Of a stretch of 64,000 nt of DNA, positions 56,100 to 64,000 are shown piece by piece. A model generated the notes under the pieces. That model had not been told where the DNA came from, ran no database searches, and saw only the letters and a program-made list of their open reading frames with translations. Made by a program: the position numbers and the translations under genes. Origin of the DNA: CAYVQF01 sp964454015 (lineage in GTDB: Bacteria; Myxococcota_A; Bradymonadia; UBA4248); contig CAYVQF010000019.1 in NCBI GenBank assembly GCA_964454015.1, positions 1 through 64,000 of the forward strand. The letters are read 5' to 3'. Position 1 is the first letter of the stretch; every line of letters begins with the position of its first letter.

Positions 56100-56771
56100 C
56101 TATACGCGACACGACTTCAGAAAAAAATGATCGCCCAACGCAAGTGTCACCTCTTCCCTAACCTCGAAGCCTGCCTCGCGCAAGACCCGCCGCCAAATCC
56201 CAGCTTCCGGGCAATAGCCGCGATCCACCCGCGGCGCCCGCCCCGCTACGAATCGACTCTCCCAGCGCTGCCCCACCAGGCCCTGACGCACCACCAACAC
56301 CCGCTCGCCATCCCCCACGTCGCAATAAGTCGGCGCCGGCCCAGCCACCCCTGGCAAGACCAAACCCAGCACCCCACCTGGCGCACTCATCGCCGCTAGG
56401 GCACCCGCAAAGACCTCCAACTCCTCAGCCCCGCCCAACCACCGCCAGGCCCCGGCGCCGCAGAAAACCCGCGAAAATAGCGGCGCACCGGCCATCAACC
56501 AGCGCGGGTGCTGCTGAAGCCATGTCAGCTCCCCCAGCAACAGCCGAGGGCACCGCGGCACATAGGCCGCAGACCCCACCGCATGAGTCCACACCTCCGC
56601 CCCCACCTCAGCCAGCGCCGCGCTCGCCGCAGCCATCGGCCCAATGACCAGCGTCCGCTGACCGGCGCAGTCCATCGAAGCCAAGCACCCCGGAACCAAA
56701 GCACTCAGATCGGGAAAGTGCCCCTCCCAGTCCCCCCAATGGATCTCCCGCCAGCTCGCCCCTACCCCCAT
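56100..56771 (-). CDS. SAM-methyltransferase-like protein of unknown function
   Basis: This 223-residue protein has a Rossmann-type succession of strands and helices (TLVIGPMAAASAALAEVGAEVW; GGVLGLVLPGVAG; WRRVLREAGFEV) as in class I SAM methyltransferases, but the motif I glycines are altered (VIGPMAAAS), so SAM binding is uncertain. It is 10 bp after the cupredoxin-like gene and ends 59 bp before cysE. No substrate or partner is evident. Confidence 0.55.
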   Translation of the reverse strand: MGVGASWREIHWGDWEGHFPDLSALVPGCLASMDCAGQRTLVIGPMAAASAALAEVGAEVWTHAVGSAAYVPRCPRLLLGELTWLQQHPRWLMAGAPLFSRVFCGAGAWRWLGGAEELEVFAGALAAMSAPGGVLGLVLPGVAGPAPTYCDVGDGERVLVVRQGLVGQRWESRFVAGRAPRVDRGYCPEAGIWRRVLREAGFEVREEVTLALGDHFFLKSCRV

Positions 56772-56781
56772 GCCGCTGCTC

Positions 56782-57180
56782 TCACCACTCTACGTCCACG
56801 TAGCCCGAAAGCACACCCGTGCTCTCGTAGAGATCCTCGTAGGTAAAGCGACCCACCGTGCTAAAGGTACGCGTCTGGCTGCCACCGGGCAGGATATCAC
56901 CCGTGTCGAGGTGGGAGTTGGCACCATCGAACTTGAAATTGTGCGTCTCCGAGTGCTGGTTGACGAAGGTCACCGTGCCACCGCGCTTGATCGTCGGCCT
57001 GGAGTTGAGCAACGTCTTCTGCGCCGTCACGGTAATCGTCGCCGAGTCCACTGGCACCACCGTGTCCCCCGTCGCGTCGCCCACCGCGTCTGGGTTGTCG
57101 TCGCCCTCGATCTCACAGCCCATCAACAGCGCCGTCGCCAACACCATGAAAAGAATGGTCGCCCAGGAAATGTTCCGCAT
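56782..57180 (-). CDS. cupredoxin-fold lipoprotein lacking copper ligands
   Basis: This 132-residue predicted lipoprotein has a signal ending LLMGC. The mature part has the cupredoxin pattern: KRGGTVTFVNQHSETHNFKF with one His, a LPGGSQTRTF turn, and a YEDLYESTGVLSGYVDV end. The Cys, second His and Met that normally complete a type 1 copper site are replaced, so it probably does not bind copper in the usual way. A good promoter and a stem-loop-forming leader precede it. Confidence 0.7.
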   Translation of the reverse strand: MRNISWATILFMVLATALLMGCEIEGDDNPDAVGDATGDTVVPVDSATITVTAQKTLLNSRPTIKRGGTVTFVNQHSETHNFKFDGANSHLDTGDILPGGSQTRTFSTVGRFTYEDLYESTGVLSGYVDVEW

Positions 57181-57204
57181 CTAATCCTTCTCCGTACTGT
57201 GCAG

Positions 57205-57245
57205 GGCCCCCACTCACTTCGCATGGTCATCGTCCGCAGGGGGCC
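57205..57245 (-). promoter_or_regulatory. inverted repeat in the cupredoxin-gene leader
   Basis: GGCCCCC (57205-57211) and GGGGGCC (57239-57245) form a perfect 7-bp stem around a 27-base loop, within the predicted 5' leader and ending 24 bases from the start codon. A regulatory role is speculative. Confidence 0.3.
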
Positions 57246-57270
57246 ACGTCCAAAAATGCCCAACGGGCCC

Positions 57271-57298
57271 ATCATAGCGACTGGCCGAGCCGGGTCAA
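57271..57298 (-). promoter_or_regulatory. sigma70-like promoter for the cupredoxin-like gene
   Basis: Reading leftward, TTGACC (57298-57293) and TATGAT (57276-57271) are spaced by 16 bp. The -35 overlaps the stop codon of the RumA-like gene, so the operon boundary is here. Confidence 0.6.
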
Positions 57299-58647
57299 TC
57301 GCCCCGGCGCAACCATGCCACGGCCATGGCGTGGTAGGTATGCGGCAGCGTATCCACCACGGCGATCCGTTGCAAGGCATAACCATAGCGCCGCAGCGCC
57401 GCAACATCCCCCGCCAGCGCATAGACACCAGGCGCCACCACCAGCACCACCCGCGCCCCTAGCGCCCCCGCAAGCCCACACACCCCATCCCCATAGGGAC
57501 GCCGCATCCCGTGCAATACCAACAACTCCGCCCGGCAACCCTCGGCCACGATCCGCCGCAGCGCGCGCTGGTCATGCCCCACGCGGAAACGCACCACCTC
57601 CGCCGCCACACCCGCCCGCGCCGCATTCTCCTCGGCCGACGCAATCGCCGCCCGCGATGCATCGATCCCCACCAGCCACCCCACCGCCTCAGCCACTGCA
57701 AAACTGTGCGTCCCGACCCCGCACCCCACCTCCACCGCGCCCACCAGCCGCCCGCCACCCTGTGCCTCAGCCAACATCTCCAGCAAGACCCCGCGCACCA
57801 CCTCCGCATTCGCCCAACTCACTGGCGTCCAAGCCTGGTCCTGCGCTGTCAACAACAACCCACCCGCTTCCCGCCCCAACACCAAACGCCCATCCCCCAA
57901 CACCCGCTCCCAACGCAGCGTCCGCGCCCGCTCGCTGCCCGCCACTGCCACCTCCACCGACACCCCATCCACCCGACTCGCCAATGCCTCAGCCACATCG
58001 ACCAAAGCCGGCGGCCACACCTGCCCGCGTTCCAGAACGAACCCCACCCGCGCCCCCGCCGCACCCACCGCCACCCGACCCGCCAAGCGCCCCGGAGCAT
58101 CTGGCCACCCACCCAACACCTCACTCACCGCCGCCAACAACGCCCGCGATCCCTTGCACTGCGCCGGGCAACGCCGCAGGTCCACACCCGACGCCCCCAA
58201 AGTCGGCATCCAATCCCCCCCGACCTTCACCCACTGCACCGACGCCCGCTGGCGATAACCCTCAGACAACGCCCCCGCCACGACCTCCCCCACGCGCTCC
58301 GGCCCTATCCCCGCAAGCCGCCACAGCGCCGCGCGCCACTGCTCTCGTTTCCACGTCCGCTGGGCGCCCTCGCGCATGGCGCGTAGCTGACAACCCGGAC
58401 AGACCAGATCCTGCGCACACCCCGAAGCGCACCGCTCTCCCGACGCCTTCACCACCTCGACCAAAACAGCCCAGCCCGGCGCCTCCCCCGGACGCGCCAC
58501 CACCTCCTCCCCAGGCAGCACCTTCCCAATCCGCCAACGCCGACCCGCCTCCCCCGATGCCGCCGCCTCGACCCCCCAGCCAACACCTCGAAAACTCAGC
58601 CTTTCGACCCGCAAACGCCAAGAAGCATCGCCCCCCTCTACCATCAT
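57295..58647 (-). CDS. RumA/TrmA-family protein lacking catalytic residues
   Basis: This 450-residue protein resembles 23S rRNA/tRNA (uracil-5-)-methyltransferases. It has an N-terminal TRAM-like beta domain (about 1-70), Fe-S cysteines Cys77, 83, 86 (with Cys73 nearby) and Cys160, and a C-terminal Rossmann domain whose SAM loop reads EVGCGVG (306-312). The nucleophile motif SCNP is replaced by APGV (405-408), the DPPR motif by HGMRRPYG, and the base Glu of the C-terminal HTGHxE motif by Met441. Methylation by the usual mechanism therefore seems impossible. It overlaps the upstream gene by 4 bp and is the last gene of the leftward operon. Confidence 0.7.
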   Translation of the reverse strand: MMVEGGDASWRLRVERLSFRGVGWGVEAAASGEAGRRWRIGKVLPGEEVVARPGEAPGWAVLVEVVKASGERCASGCAQDLVCPGCQLRAMREGAQRTWKREQWRAALWRLAGIGPERVGEVVAGALSEGYRQRASVQWVKVGGDWMPTLGASGVDLRRCPAQCKGSRALLAAVSEVLGGWPDAPGRLAGRVAVGAAGARVGFVLERGQVWPPALVDVAEALASRVDGVSVEVAVAGSERARTLRWERVLGDGRLVLGREAGGLLLTAQDQAWTPVSWANAEVVRGVLLEMLAEAQGGGRLVGAVEVGCGVGTHSFAVAEAVGWLVGIDASRAAIASAEENAARAGVAAEVVRFRVGHDQRALRRIVAEGCRAELLVLHGMRRPYGDGVCGLAGALGARVVLVVAPGVYALAGDVAALRRYGYALQRIAVVDTLPHTYHAMAVAWLRRGD

Positions 58648-60554
58648 CCACCCACTGCCTGCGCCCGCCGGTACGCATCCTGAGCCAGCTCCAACACCCG
58701 ATGGTCCACCTCGATCTGATGCTGCTCTGCATCATCCAACAACAGGCGCCAGTTCTCCCACGCATCGATGGGATCCAGCTCGTTCACTTTGACGTTGACA
58801 TGAACCTCCACGCATGAAGCCAACAGGCGCCGCAACAACGTCGCCGCCCCCACCCCCAGCCGCTCCTGGGCAATGCGCTGCAACTGCGGCGACAGTCGAA
58901 TGCCAAAACGCAAGGCCGCATCAATCACTCGGCCCTCAATCTCCTCGAAAACACTAACGCTAAACGACTGATTGTAGAGTAAATAGCGCAGGTTCGGTGG
59001 CTGCAGCCAGTAGCCCATGATCCCCGCCGCCAGCCACGCACCACCAGCACTATCGATGTGCTTGAAGGCATCCACCGAGAAGGGGTGGCGCATCGTCCCA
59101 ACCCGCGGATAGGCCGGCGCCAAGTAACGCGCCACGGCGCTGCGCCAACTCAACTGCGGCTCCCGCGACAGTCGCGCCGTCGCCAAACTCAATATCCGCA
59201 CCACGTTCTCCGCCAACGGACCTGCGAAACGCGCCGCGTCCTTCAACTCACCGCCCGCATCGAAGAGCCCCACGGTCAACACGAAGTGGCGCGTCAACTG
59301 CTCCAAAAAACTGCGGTGGCGCCCATCGGCCACATCGAAGACATAGCTCAGGGTGTCCACCACCGCCAGCTCGTCATCCACCGCCGCCAACAGAAGCACC
59401 ACCAGCGGGTAAGTCTCCTGATTGTGGAGTTGGACCAGCAACCGCCACCGACTCCCCCACCAGCGCCCAAGACGCTCCCCATCGACGCGCCACACCACGG
59501 TCGACGCCCCCTGCTGATGGGACACCTCACCGACACCAGCCGCCTCCCCCAAGCCCACCGCAACCGCTGCCGCCGCAGCGATCGGCTCCACTGGCAACAG
59601 CTCCCGACCATGGCGGCCTTCCAAGCGCTCCACCTCCCCCAAGCCCAGCCGCAAGTCATCCACCTGCGACACCCCAGGCTGCCGCGGCACATCGAACTCC
59701 TCCACCCGCACAATCGGCTTAGTCCCTACTGCCGCCTCACCTGCATCACGCGTCACATAGGCTTCCAACGCCGCCTCACCCACCTGCACGTCGAAGTTCA
59801 ACACATAGGCCGGCAGGTCGACCTCGTCCTCGAGGAGGGCCCGCAAAAAATCAGCCCCTTCTTCCAAGAGGCGCCCCCCGCGACTCTCACTCAGCCACAA
59901 CACCATCGCCTGGCGCGAGGGCCAATGTAACGCCAGCGGTAAATCCAACACCACCTCCGTGCCGTCGTGGGGAGCCACCACCCGGCGCAGCTTCCCCTTC
60001 AACAACGGACCCAACAAGTAAGCATCGGCATCCATATCGATGCTCTCGTAGACCCGCGCCGAGAAGCTTCGCCCCTGCGAGTCTTGAACCGTCAACACCC
60101 GCTCACTGGTCCGCCCCAGCCGACCCAGGAAACGCTCCCCCTCCACCCGAGGCCATGCCTCGCCGCGCATCGCCCGCAACAACTCTGCCACCCCAACCAC
60201 ACACTCGAACGCAGCCAAATAGGCGGGATAGGGCCCAAGCCGTGCCAAGCGCTCCAGCAAGCCGATCCGCTCCAAAATCGCCCGATGCGCCAAAACCTCT
60301 GGCACGAACAAAAGCGCCCGCTTGCCCCGCGGCCAAGTCAACAGCACCGGCACCGCCAGAACCACATCTCGCAACCCATGGACGTTCAACACCCCCGCCA
60401 ACAAACGCTCCACTAAACCTGGGTCGCTCTCGGCATCGATGGCCGTACAGATCTCCTGCCAGCGACCTCCCCCCTCATCACCTACCCACACCGAGCGATG
60501 ACAGGTCTCGCCCCAGCGCCCCTCCCCGCCACTCAGCCGTCGCCAATGCCACAT
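58644..60554 (-). CDS. 636-aa protein of unknown function with internal duplication
   Basis: No known family is recognised. Residues about 62-129 and 199-266 are similar to each other, sharing VVL..P..L.WP, a following helix, and PAY...F...VG.A.L.A, so the N-terminal half looks duplicated. A middle Ala/Gly-rich stretch (about 315-345) is followed by a beta-rich region and a helical C-terminus. No signal or membrane span is seen. ATG 60554 is chosen because GAGAGGG lies 7 bases upstream; TTG 60560 is also in frame. The end overlaps the RumA-like gene by 4 bp, and the gene lies 43 bp after the PDZ lipoprotein. Confidence 0.65.
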   Translation of the reverse strand: MWHWRRLSGGEGRWGETCHRSVWVGDEGGGRWQEICTAIDAESDPGLVERLLAGVLNVHGLRDVVLAVPVLLTWPRGKRALLFVPEVLAHRAILERIGLLERLARLGPYPAYLAAFECVVGVAELLRAMRGEAWPRVEGERFLGRLGRTSERVLTVQDSQGRSFSARVYESIDMDADAYLLGPLLKGKLRRVVAPHDGTEVVLDLPLALHWPSRQAMVLWLSESRGGRLLEEGADFLRALLEDEVDLPAYVLNFDVQVGEAALEAYVTRDAGEAAVGTKPIVRVEEFDVPRQPGVSQVDDLRLGLGEVERLEGRHGRELLPVEPIAAAAAVAVGLGEAAGVGEVSHQQGASTVVWRVDGERLGRWWGSRWRLLVQLHNQETYPLVVLLLAAVDDELAVVDTLSYVFDVADGRHRSFLEQLTRHFVLTVGLFDAGGELKDAARFAGPLAENVVRILSLATARLSREPQLSWRSAVARYLAPAYPRVGTMRHPFSVDAFKHIDSAGGAWLAAGIMGYWLQPPNLRYLLYNQSFSVSVFEEIEGRVIDAALRFGIRLSPQLQRIAQERLGVGAATLLRRLLASCVEVHVNVKVNELDPIDAWENWRLLLDDAEQHQIEVDHRVLELAQDAYRRAQAVGG

Positions 60555-60597
60555 GCCCAATCCCTCTCGCCACTGCCCCGCGCCCGCCTCACACCCG

Positions 60598-61149
60598 CTA
60601 CTCTACCCCACCATCTCCCGCTCCGGCATCGCGCTCCACTGCCGCAACATCATCCACGATCTCCCAGGTCAAGGTCCCCAAGCTCGTCCCCCGGATCACA
60701 TCGACCTGTAGCCGCGGCGCCTCACGCAGCGCCGTCCACACCGCGAAGAGGTCGTCGGGCTGCACGATACGTACCCCATTGACCGCCGTTACGATATCGC
60801 CGGCAACGATGTCCACCACGGCAAAGCGCTTGTCCCGCGGAAAAAAGGACTGAACCTTGAAACCAATCAGCTCTCCTCCCTGCATGGCTGGCTCCACACC
60901 CACGTTCTGCAACAAAAACGCTGGACCCTGGTCCAAGTATGCCAACAGCTCCGAACGCAGCAGGGTCCCACCCCGGCGCTTGATCACCTCCGGCTCGCGC
61001 GCCCGGCTCTGGGCCCGCCAAAAAGCATCGTCCACCGTCTCCATCTCCGCTGGCTGCATCCCGCCGCAGCCTACCGGCAGCGACAGCACCAGAACCAACA
61101 CGACAACCGCCTTCGTCCTAACTCCTGCGCCTGATCCCTGCCCTCTCAT
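60598..61149 (-). CDS. PDZ-domain lipoprotein, GspC-like C-terminus
   Basis: This 183-residue predicted lipoprotein has a signal ending LSLPVGC. ATG 61149 is supported by GAGGAGG 6 bases upstream. After a linker, residues about 80-165 form a PDZ domain of the type at the C-terminus of type II secretion protein GspC, with a GFKVQSFFP segment, a DIVAGDIVTAVNGVRI carboxylate-binding strand and a terminal beta strand LTWEIVDD. A role in protein-protein contact in the periplasm is likely. The ABC transporter genes are upstream. Confidence 0.8.
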   Translation of the reverse strand: MRGQGSGAGVRTKAVVVLVLVLSLPVGCGGMQPAEMETVDDAFWRAQSRAREPEVIKRRGGTLLRSELLAYLDQGPAFLLQNVGVEPAMQGGELIGFKVQSFFPRDKRFAVVDIVAGDIVTAVNGVRIVQPDDLFAVWTALREAPRLQVDVIRGTSLGTLTWEIVDDVAAVERDAGAGDGGVE

Positions 61150-61271
61150 CACCAACCTCCTCGCGTTCCATAGCTGCCCACACTCTGCCTCATCAGCCAC
61201 AGGAGGCAAAGTGCTGGGTTGGTGGCGACACCCCAACCCAGCATCGCCATGGTCCCCGCTGGTGAACCAAC

Positions 61272-63002
61272 TCAGCGCGATCCCAAACGCCGAGCCCCAA
61301 CCCACAACACCGTCAGGGCCGACCCCAAGGACAACACCGCCGCGCCCAGCCACAGCGGCCCTGCCTCGAGGACGAAGCGCGGCGGGAGGGCGCTGCCAAA
61401 GATATCGGCCCGCAACAAATGGTAGGTCGGGTACGCATCCAGGACGATCACCCCGACGGTCAGCGCAATGGCAGAAAACATGTAGAGCACACCGCCCAAG
61501 CCCGTGGCGATGCGCGCCGCGCTGTCCACATGGAAGCGCGGGAACATTGCCCCCATCCCCACCCCCAGGCCGGCAATGCTGAACGCCAACAGCGCCATCA
61601 GCACCGCGCTCTTCCACACCAACCAGGACGGCAAGCCGATCATCCAACTCGACAACACCACCACCACCTGCGCCAGCACCAGAACCTGCAGCGTGTGCCC
61701 AAGCCACTTGGCCAACAAATAGCGCCCCAGGGTCAACGGCGCCCGGTGAATCAGCCAAAAGGCGCGCCCCTCCAAGCTGACTGCCGGAAAGACCAATCTC
61801 ACCCCCATGGCCGCCACCATGAAACCACACAACGCCAAGTTCAACACATAGAGCCCCATGGGCCCCAAAATCCCACCCTGCTTGCCTATCACACCGATGT
61901 ACTGAAAATTTATCAGGTAAATAAACACCAGCCCGCCCAACAACATCAACTGCGACCACTGCACCGTGTCGCGCACGAAGACCCGGATGTCCTTCCACGC
62001 AATCGCCCCGATGGGACCCAAGACACCGCCCCGCCGCTGCCAGCGGGCCACCCACGCCGAGGCGCGCCGCCTCCGCCGCACCTGAGCCTGCTGCACCGCC
62101 GGACCACCACCGTCATGACGACCGAGCTGGGCCCGGCTGTAGGCCAACGGATGCAGCCAGCGAAACAACCACCCTCCGGTGAAAAAGGCCCCAGCCGCGC
62201 TAAAATAAAGGCAGCCCAGATGCAGGCCTTGGGCAAAACGCCCCCCCACCAACTGCGGATAAAGCACCTCCACCACCCACGATGACGGCATCCAGTAGCG
62301 ACCCGGCGCCTGCAAGGTCGAGAAAAACTCCATCGTCGTCGCAAACCCCCGCGGGTTGAGCAAACGCTCCGGCTCCAGGGAACGCAACGCTGCAAACAAC
62401 CCCACGAAAGCCACCACCGCCAACACCACCATGATCTCCCGGCTCCGCTGCGCCGGTAGCAACACCGCCAACAGCAGCACCACCATCACCCCAACCGCCC
62501 CCACCAACACCACCATGGGCACCAGCAGCAACAACAGCCACAGGTAGTAAGTCAGCGGCGCCCCATAGTTCACCCCAGTCGCAATGAAAACCGGCGCCGC
62601 AAAGACCAAAACCATCCACGACGAATCCAAACACGTCTCGATGAAACGCGCCGTGTAGAGCCGCGTCGCCGCGATCGGCCGCACCAACACGAAACGCAAC
62701 TCCTCTGAGAGCAAAAAAGTCGAAAACGCGCTGATCACATGGCTAAACAGCAACACCCCCAACAACACCAAAAAGGTCAAGCTCAGCAGCTTGCGCACCA
62801 AAATGTCCCCAAAGGGTTCCAGCAACATCGTCTTGCCCACGAACCAGTGCGTCGCGGCATAGATCCCCACCCATACGCTCACCCCCATCAGCACGAACGC
62901 ACCCATCCGCAGCCACCCCCCGTCGGCGCTGCTCTGCGGCAAATTCATCAAGGCGCGCCAACGGGCAAAAAGCACCGCCCTCACCGTGACCTCAGACCTC
63001 AC
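61272..63002 (-). CDS. ABC-2-type transporter permease (large)
   Basis: This 576-residue membrane protein has about a dozen hydrophobic segments, roughly double a typical ABC-2 permease, and pairs with the ATPase gene overlapping its start. A start at GTG 63002 is preferred because GAAGGAGGAG lies about 8 bases upstream; an ATG at 63023 is also in frame. The substrate is unknown. The preceding transglutaminase-like gene and the following PDZ lipoprotein suggest a cell-envelope process. Confidence 0.85.
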   Translation of the reverse strand: MRSEVTVRAVLFARWRALMNLPQSSADGGWLRMGAFVLMGVSVWVGIYAATHWFVGKTMLLEPFGDILVRKLLSLTFLVLLGVLLFSHVISAFSTFLLSEELRFVLVRPIAATRLYTARFIETCLDSSWMVLVFAAPVFIATGVNYGAPLTYYLWLLLLLVPMVVLVGAVGVMVVLLLAVLLPAQRSREIMVVLAVVAFVGLFAALRSLEPERLLNPRGFATTMEFFSTLQAPGRYWMPSSWVVEVLYPQLVGGRFAQGLHLGCLYFSAAGAFFTGGWLFRWLHPLAYSRAQLGRHDGGGPAVQQAQVRRRRRASAWVARWQRRGGVLGPIGAIAWKDIRVFVRDTVQWSQLMLLGGLVFIYLINFQYIGVIGKQGGILGPMGLYVLNLALCGFMVAAMGVRLVFPAVSLEGRAFWLIHRAPLTLGRYLLAKWLGHTLQVLVLAQVVVVLSSWMIGLPSWLVWKSAVLMALLAFSIAGLGVGMGAMFPRFHVDSAARIATGLGGVLYMFSAIALTVGVIVLDAYPTYHLLRADIFGSALPPRFVLEAGPLWLGAAVLSLGSALTVLWVGARRLGSR

Positions 63003-63786
63003 GCCCGTCTCCTCCTTCTGCAACCACCTCCGGCGCCGCAGCGCCCTCTCCTTGCCGCGTCAACTCAAAGAACACCTCCTCCAGACGACCGCCGCTCGAA
63101 CCAGCGCGCTGCCGCAACGCCTCCATGTCTCCCATGGCGACCATCTCACCTTTGTCCAAAATCGCGATCCGGTGGCACACCTCCTCGGCCACATCCAATG
63201 AGTGGGTCGACAGAAAGACCGTCAAACCCTCATCCCGACACAAATCTACGAAAATTCGCTTCACCAAACGCATCCCACGGGGATCCAAACCCACCATGGG
63301 CTCATCCACGATCAGCACCTTGGGCCGCGGCAACAGCGCCGCCGCAAAGACCAAACGCTGCTTCATACCGTGGGAATAACTCTCCACCAGCGTCTCTCCC
63401 CAATCGCTCAACTCGAACTGACCCAACAACTCGGGAATACGGCTCGCCGCCTCTCTCCGCGCCAATCCGTACAAACCCGCCACGAAGCGCAACAACTCCA
63501 CCCCCGTCAGCTTGTCGTACAAATAGGGCCGATCCGGAATGAAACCCAACAAACCCTTGGCCGCCACCGGCTCCTGACGAATATCGTAGCCCCCCAACAC
63601 GATACGACCCCGAGTCGGCAACAGCAGCCCCGTCATCATTCGCAACGTCGTCGTCTTGCCCGCCCCGTTCGGACCGAGAAAACCAAAAACCTCCCCAGGG
63701 GGCACCTCCAAACTCAAGCCCGACACCGCCGTAAACGTACCAAAGCGTTTCGTCACCCCTTCGAGGACAATCATGGCTCTCTGCAT
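62992..63786 (-). CDS. ABC transporter ATP-binding protein
   Basis: This 264-residue ATPase of the ABC-2 exporter type has Walker A GPNGAGKT, the signature YSHGMKQR, Walker B VLIVDEP and an H-loop STHS. It should energise export through the overlapping permease. The ATG at 63786 has GAGGAG 8 bases upstream; an internal ATG at 63774 overlaps the upstream stop as ATGA and is an alternative. The C-terminal ~40 residues are an Ala/Gly/Glu-rich extension. Confidence 0.95.
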   Translation of the reverse strand: MQRAMIVLEGVTKRFGTFTAVSGLSLEVPPGEVFGFLGPNGAGKTTTLRMMTGLLLPTRGRIVLGGYDIRQEPVAAKGLLGFIPDRPYLYDKLTGVELLRFVAGLYGLARREAASRIPELLGQFELSDWGETLVESYSHGMKQRLVFAAALLPRPKVLIVDEPMVGLDPRGMRLVKRIFVDLCRDEGLTVFLSTHSLDVAEEVCHRIAILDKGEMVAMGDMEALRQRAGSSGGRLEEVFFELTRQGEGAAAPEVVAEGGDGREV

Positions 63787-64000
63787 CGCCCTAGCTCCTC
63801 AACGTAGACCTCGCCATCGCCTGGATCCCACACCTCAATCACCTCAAAGCGAGCACCCAGGAGCGCCTCCCATGCCAAAATCCGCTCCATCACCCCACCC
63901 ACGGCCAAACGCAGGTGGCTCCCGTCTGCCGGGCATTGACCCAACAACGGATCCAGCGCCACCCACACCCCCCCGACCTTGGCCTCGACCCACAAATGCG
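63771..64000 (-). CDS. transglutaminase-like protein, 3' end only
   Basis: This reading frame enters from beyond the right edge of the window. Its visible end has the catalytic-core pattern His-x-Trp-Val-Glu-Ala (HLWVEAKVGGVWVALDP): a His (63998-63996) and an Asp in LDP, typical of the transglutaminase/cysteine-protease fold. The rest is beta-rich. Its stop overlaps the ATPase gene start region, so it belongs to the same leftward operon. Confidence 0.65.
   Translation of the reverse strand, partial: HLWVEAKVGGVWVALDPLLGQCPADGSHLRLAVGGVMERILAWEALLGARFEVIEVWDPGDGEVYVEELGRCREP

Noticed and set aside
56041..56112. N-terminal extension of serine acetyltransferase
   Set aside because: It overlaps the upstream gene, and a strong ribosome binding site precedes ATG 56040.
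57315..58817. 500-aa Pro/Ala/His-rich + strand ORF
   Set aside because: Antisense to the RumA-like gene, with low-complexity composition caused by G-rich coding on the - strand.

Overview
The window reads as chromosomal DNA of a GC-rich Gram-negative bacterium of the Myxococcota / former Deltaproteobacteria type. This placement is inferred from gene content: several Hanks-type Ser/Thr kinases fused to ATPase and TPR modules, about eleven lipoproteins, a MerR-type regulator next to ihfA, and a GHMP kinase of mevalonate-pathway type. No genus can be named. The + strand is C-rich throughout. + genes favour C-ending codons and - genes favour G-ending codons, and I see no switch in skew, so the window appears to lie within one replichore with no origin or terminus. 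No IS element, prophage, CRISPR array or rRNA operon was seen. A run of 100 N marks a scaffold gap at 20818-20917.

Left arm (1-16.5 kb). The tRNA methyltransferase TrmL is followed by a 1486-aa kinase carrying a degenerate class III cyclase domain, a P-loop ATPase and TPRs. Tail-to-tail with it lies a leftward cluster: a 489-aa helical protein, a small exported protein, a LamG-like lipoprotein, a tail-anchored kinase, a TPR lipoprotein and a kinase-ATPase. Then come a MORN-repeat lipoprotein, a solitary GspE/PilB-type ATPase and MtnA of methionine salvage.

Centre-left (16.5-35 kb). A GT-B-like protein with a coiled-coil tail precedes an LPG-synthase/AglD-type membrane protein with a six-cysteine loop. 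Next is a giant TPR protein of roughly 4000 residues, interrupted by the gap inside a hexapeptide repeat. After it lie a small membrane protein, phosphatidylserine decarboxylase, a SAM methyltransferase with a long disordered N-terminus, and a lipoprotein.

Housekeeping block (35-47 kb, all leftward). This holds a DEAD-box helicase, a DUF721/DciA-like protein, DnaK, an FmdB zinc ribbon, a MerR-coiled-coil protein, IhfA, PheT, PheS, L20, L35 and tRNA-Val(GAC). The tRNA occupies the place where infC is usually found.

Right arm (47-64 kb). This is an envelope-rich region: a choice-of-anchor lipoprotein, ExbB/ExbD, a phosphomevalonate-kinase-like protein in a tight operon, several orphan lipoproteins, a serine acetyltransferase, a cupredoxin-fold lipoprotein without its copper ligands, a RumA/TrmA-like protein without its catalytic residues, an unknown protein with an internal duplication, a GspC-like PDZ lipoprotein, an ABC exporter pair and the 3' end of a transglutaminase-like gene. 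The last six genes probably form one leftward operon. The most unusual elements are the giant TPR protein, the families that have lost their catalytic residues (cyclase, RumA-like, cupredoxin), a REP-like insertion inside a kinase gene, and long G/C homopolymers at psd and the PMK-exbBD locus.
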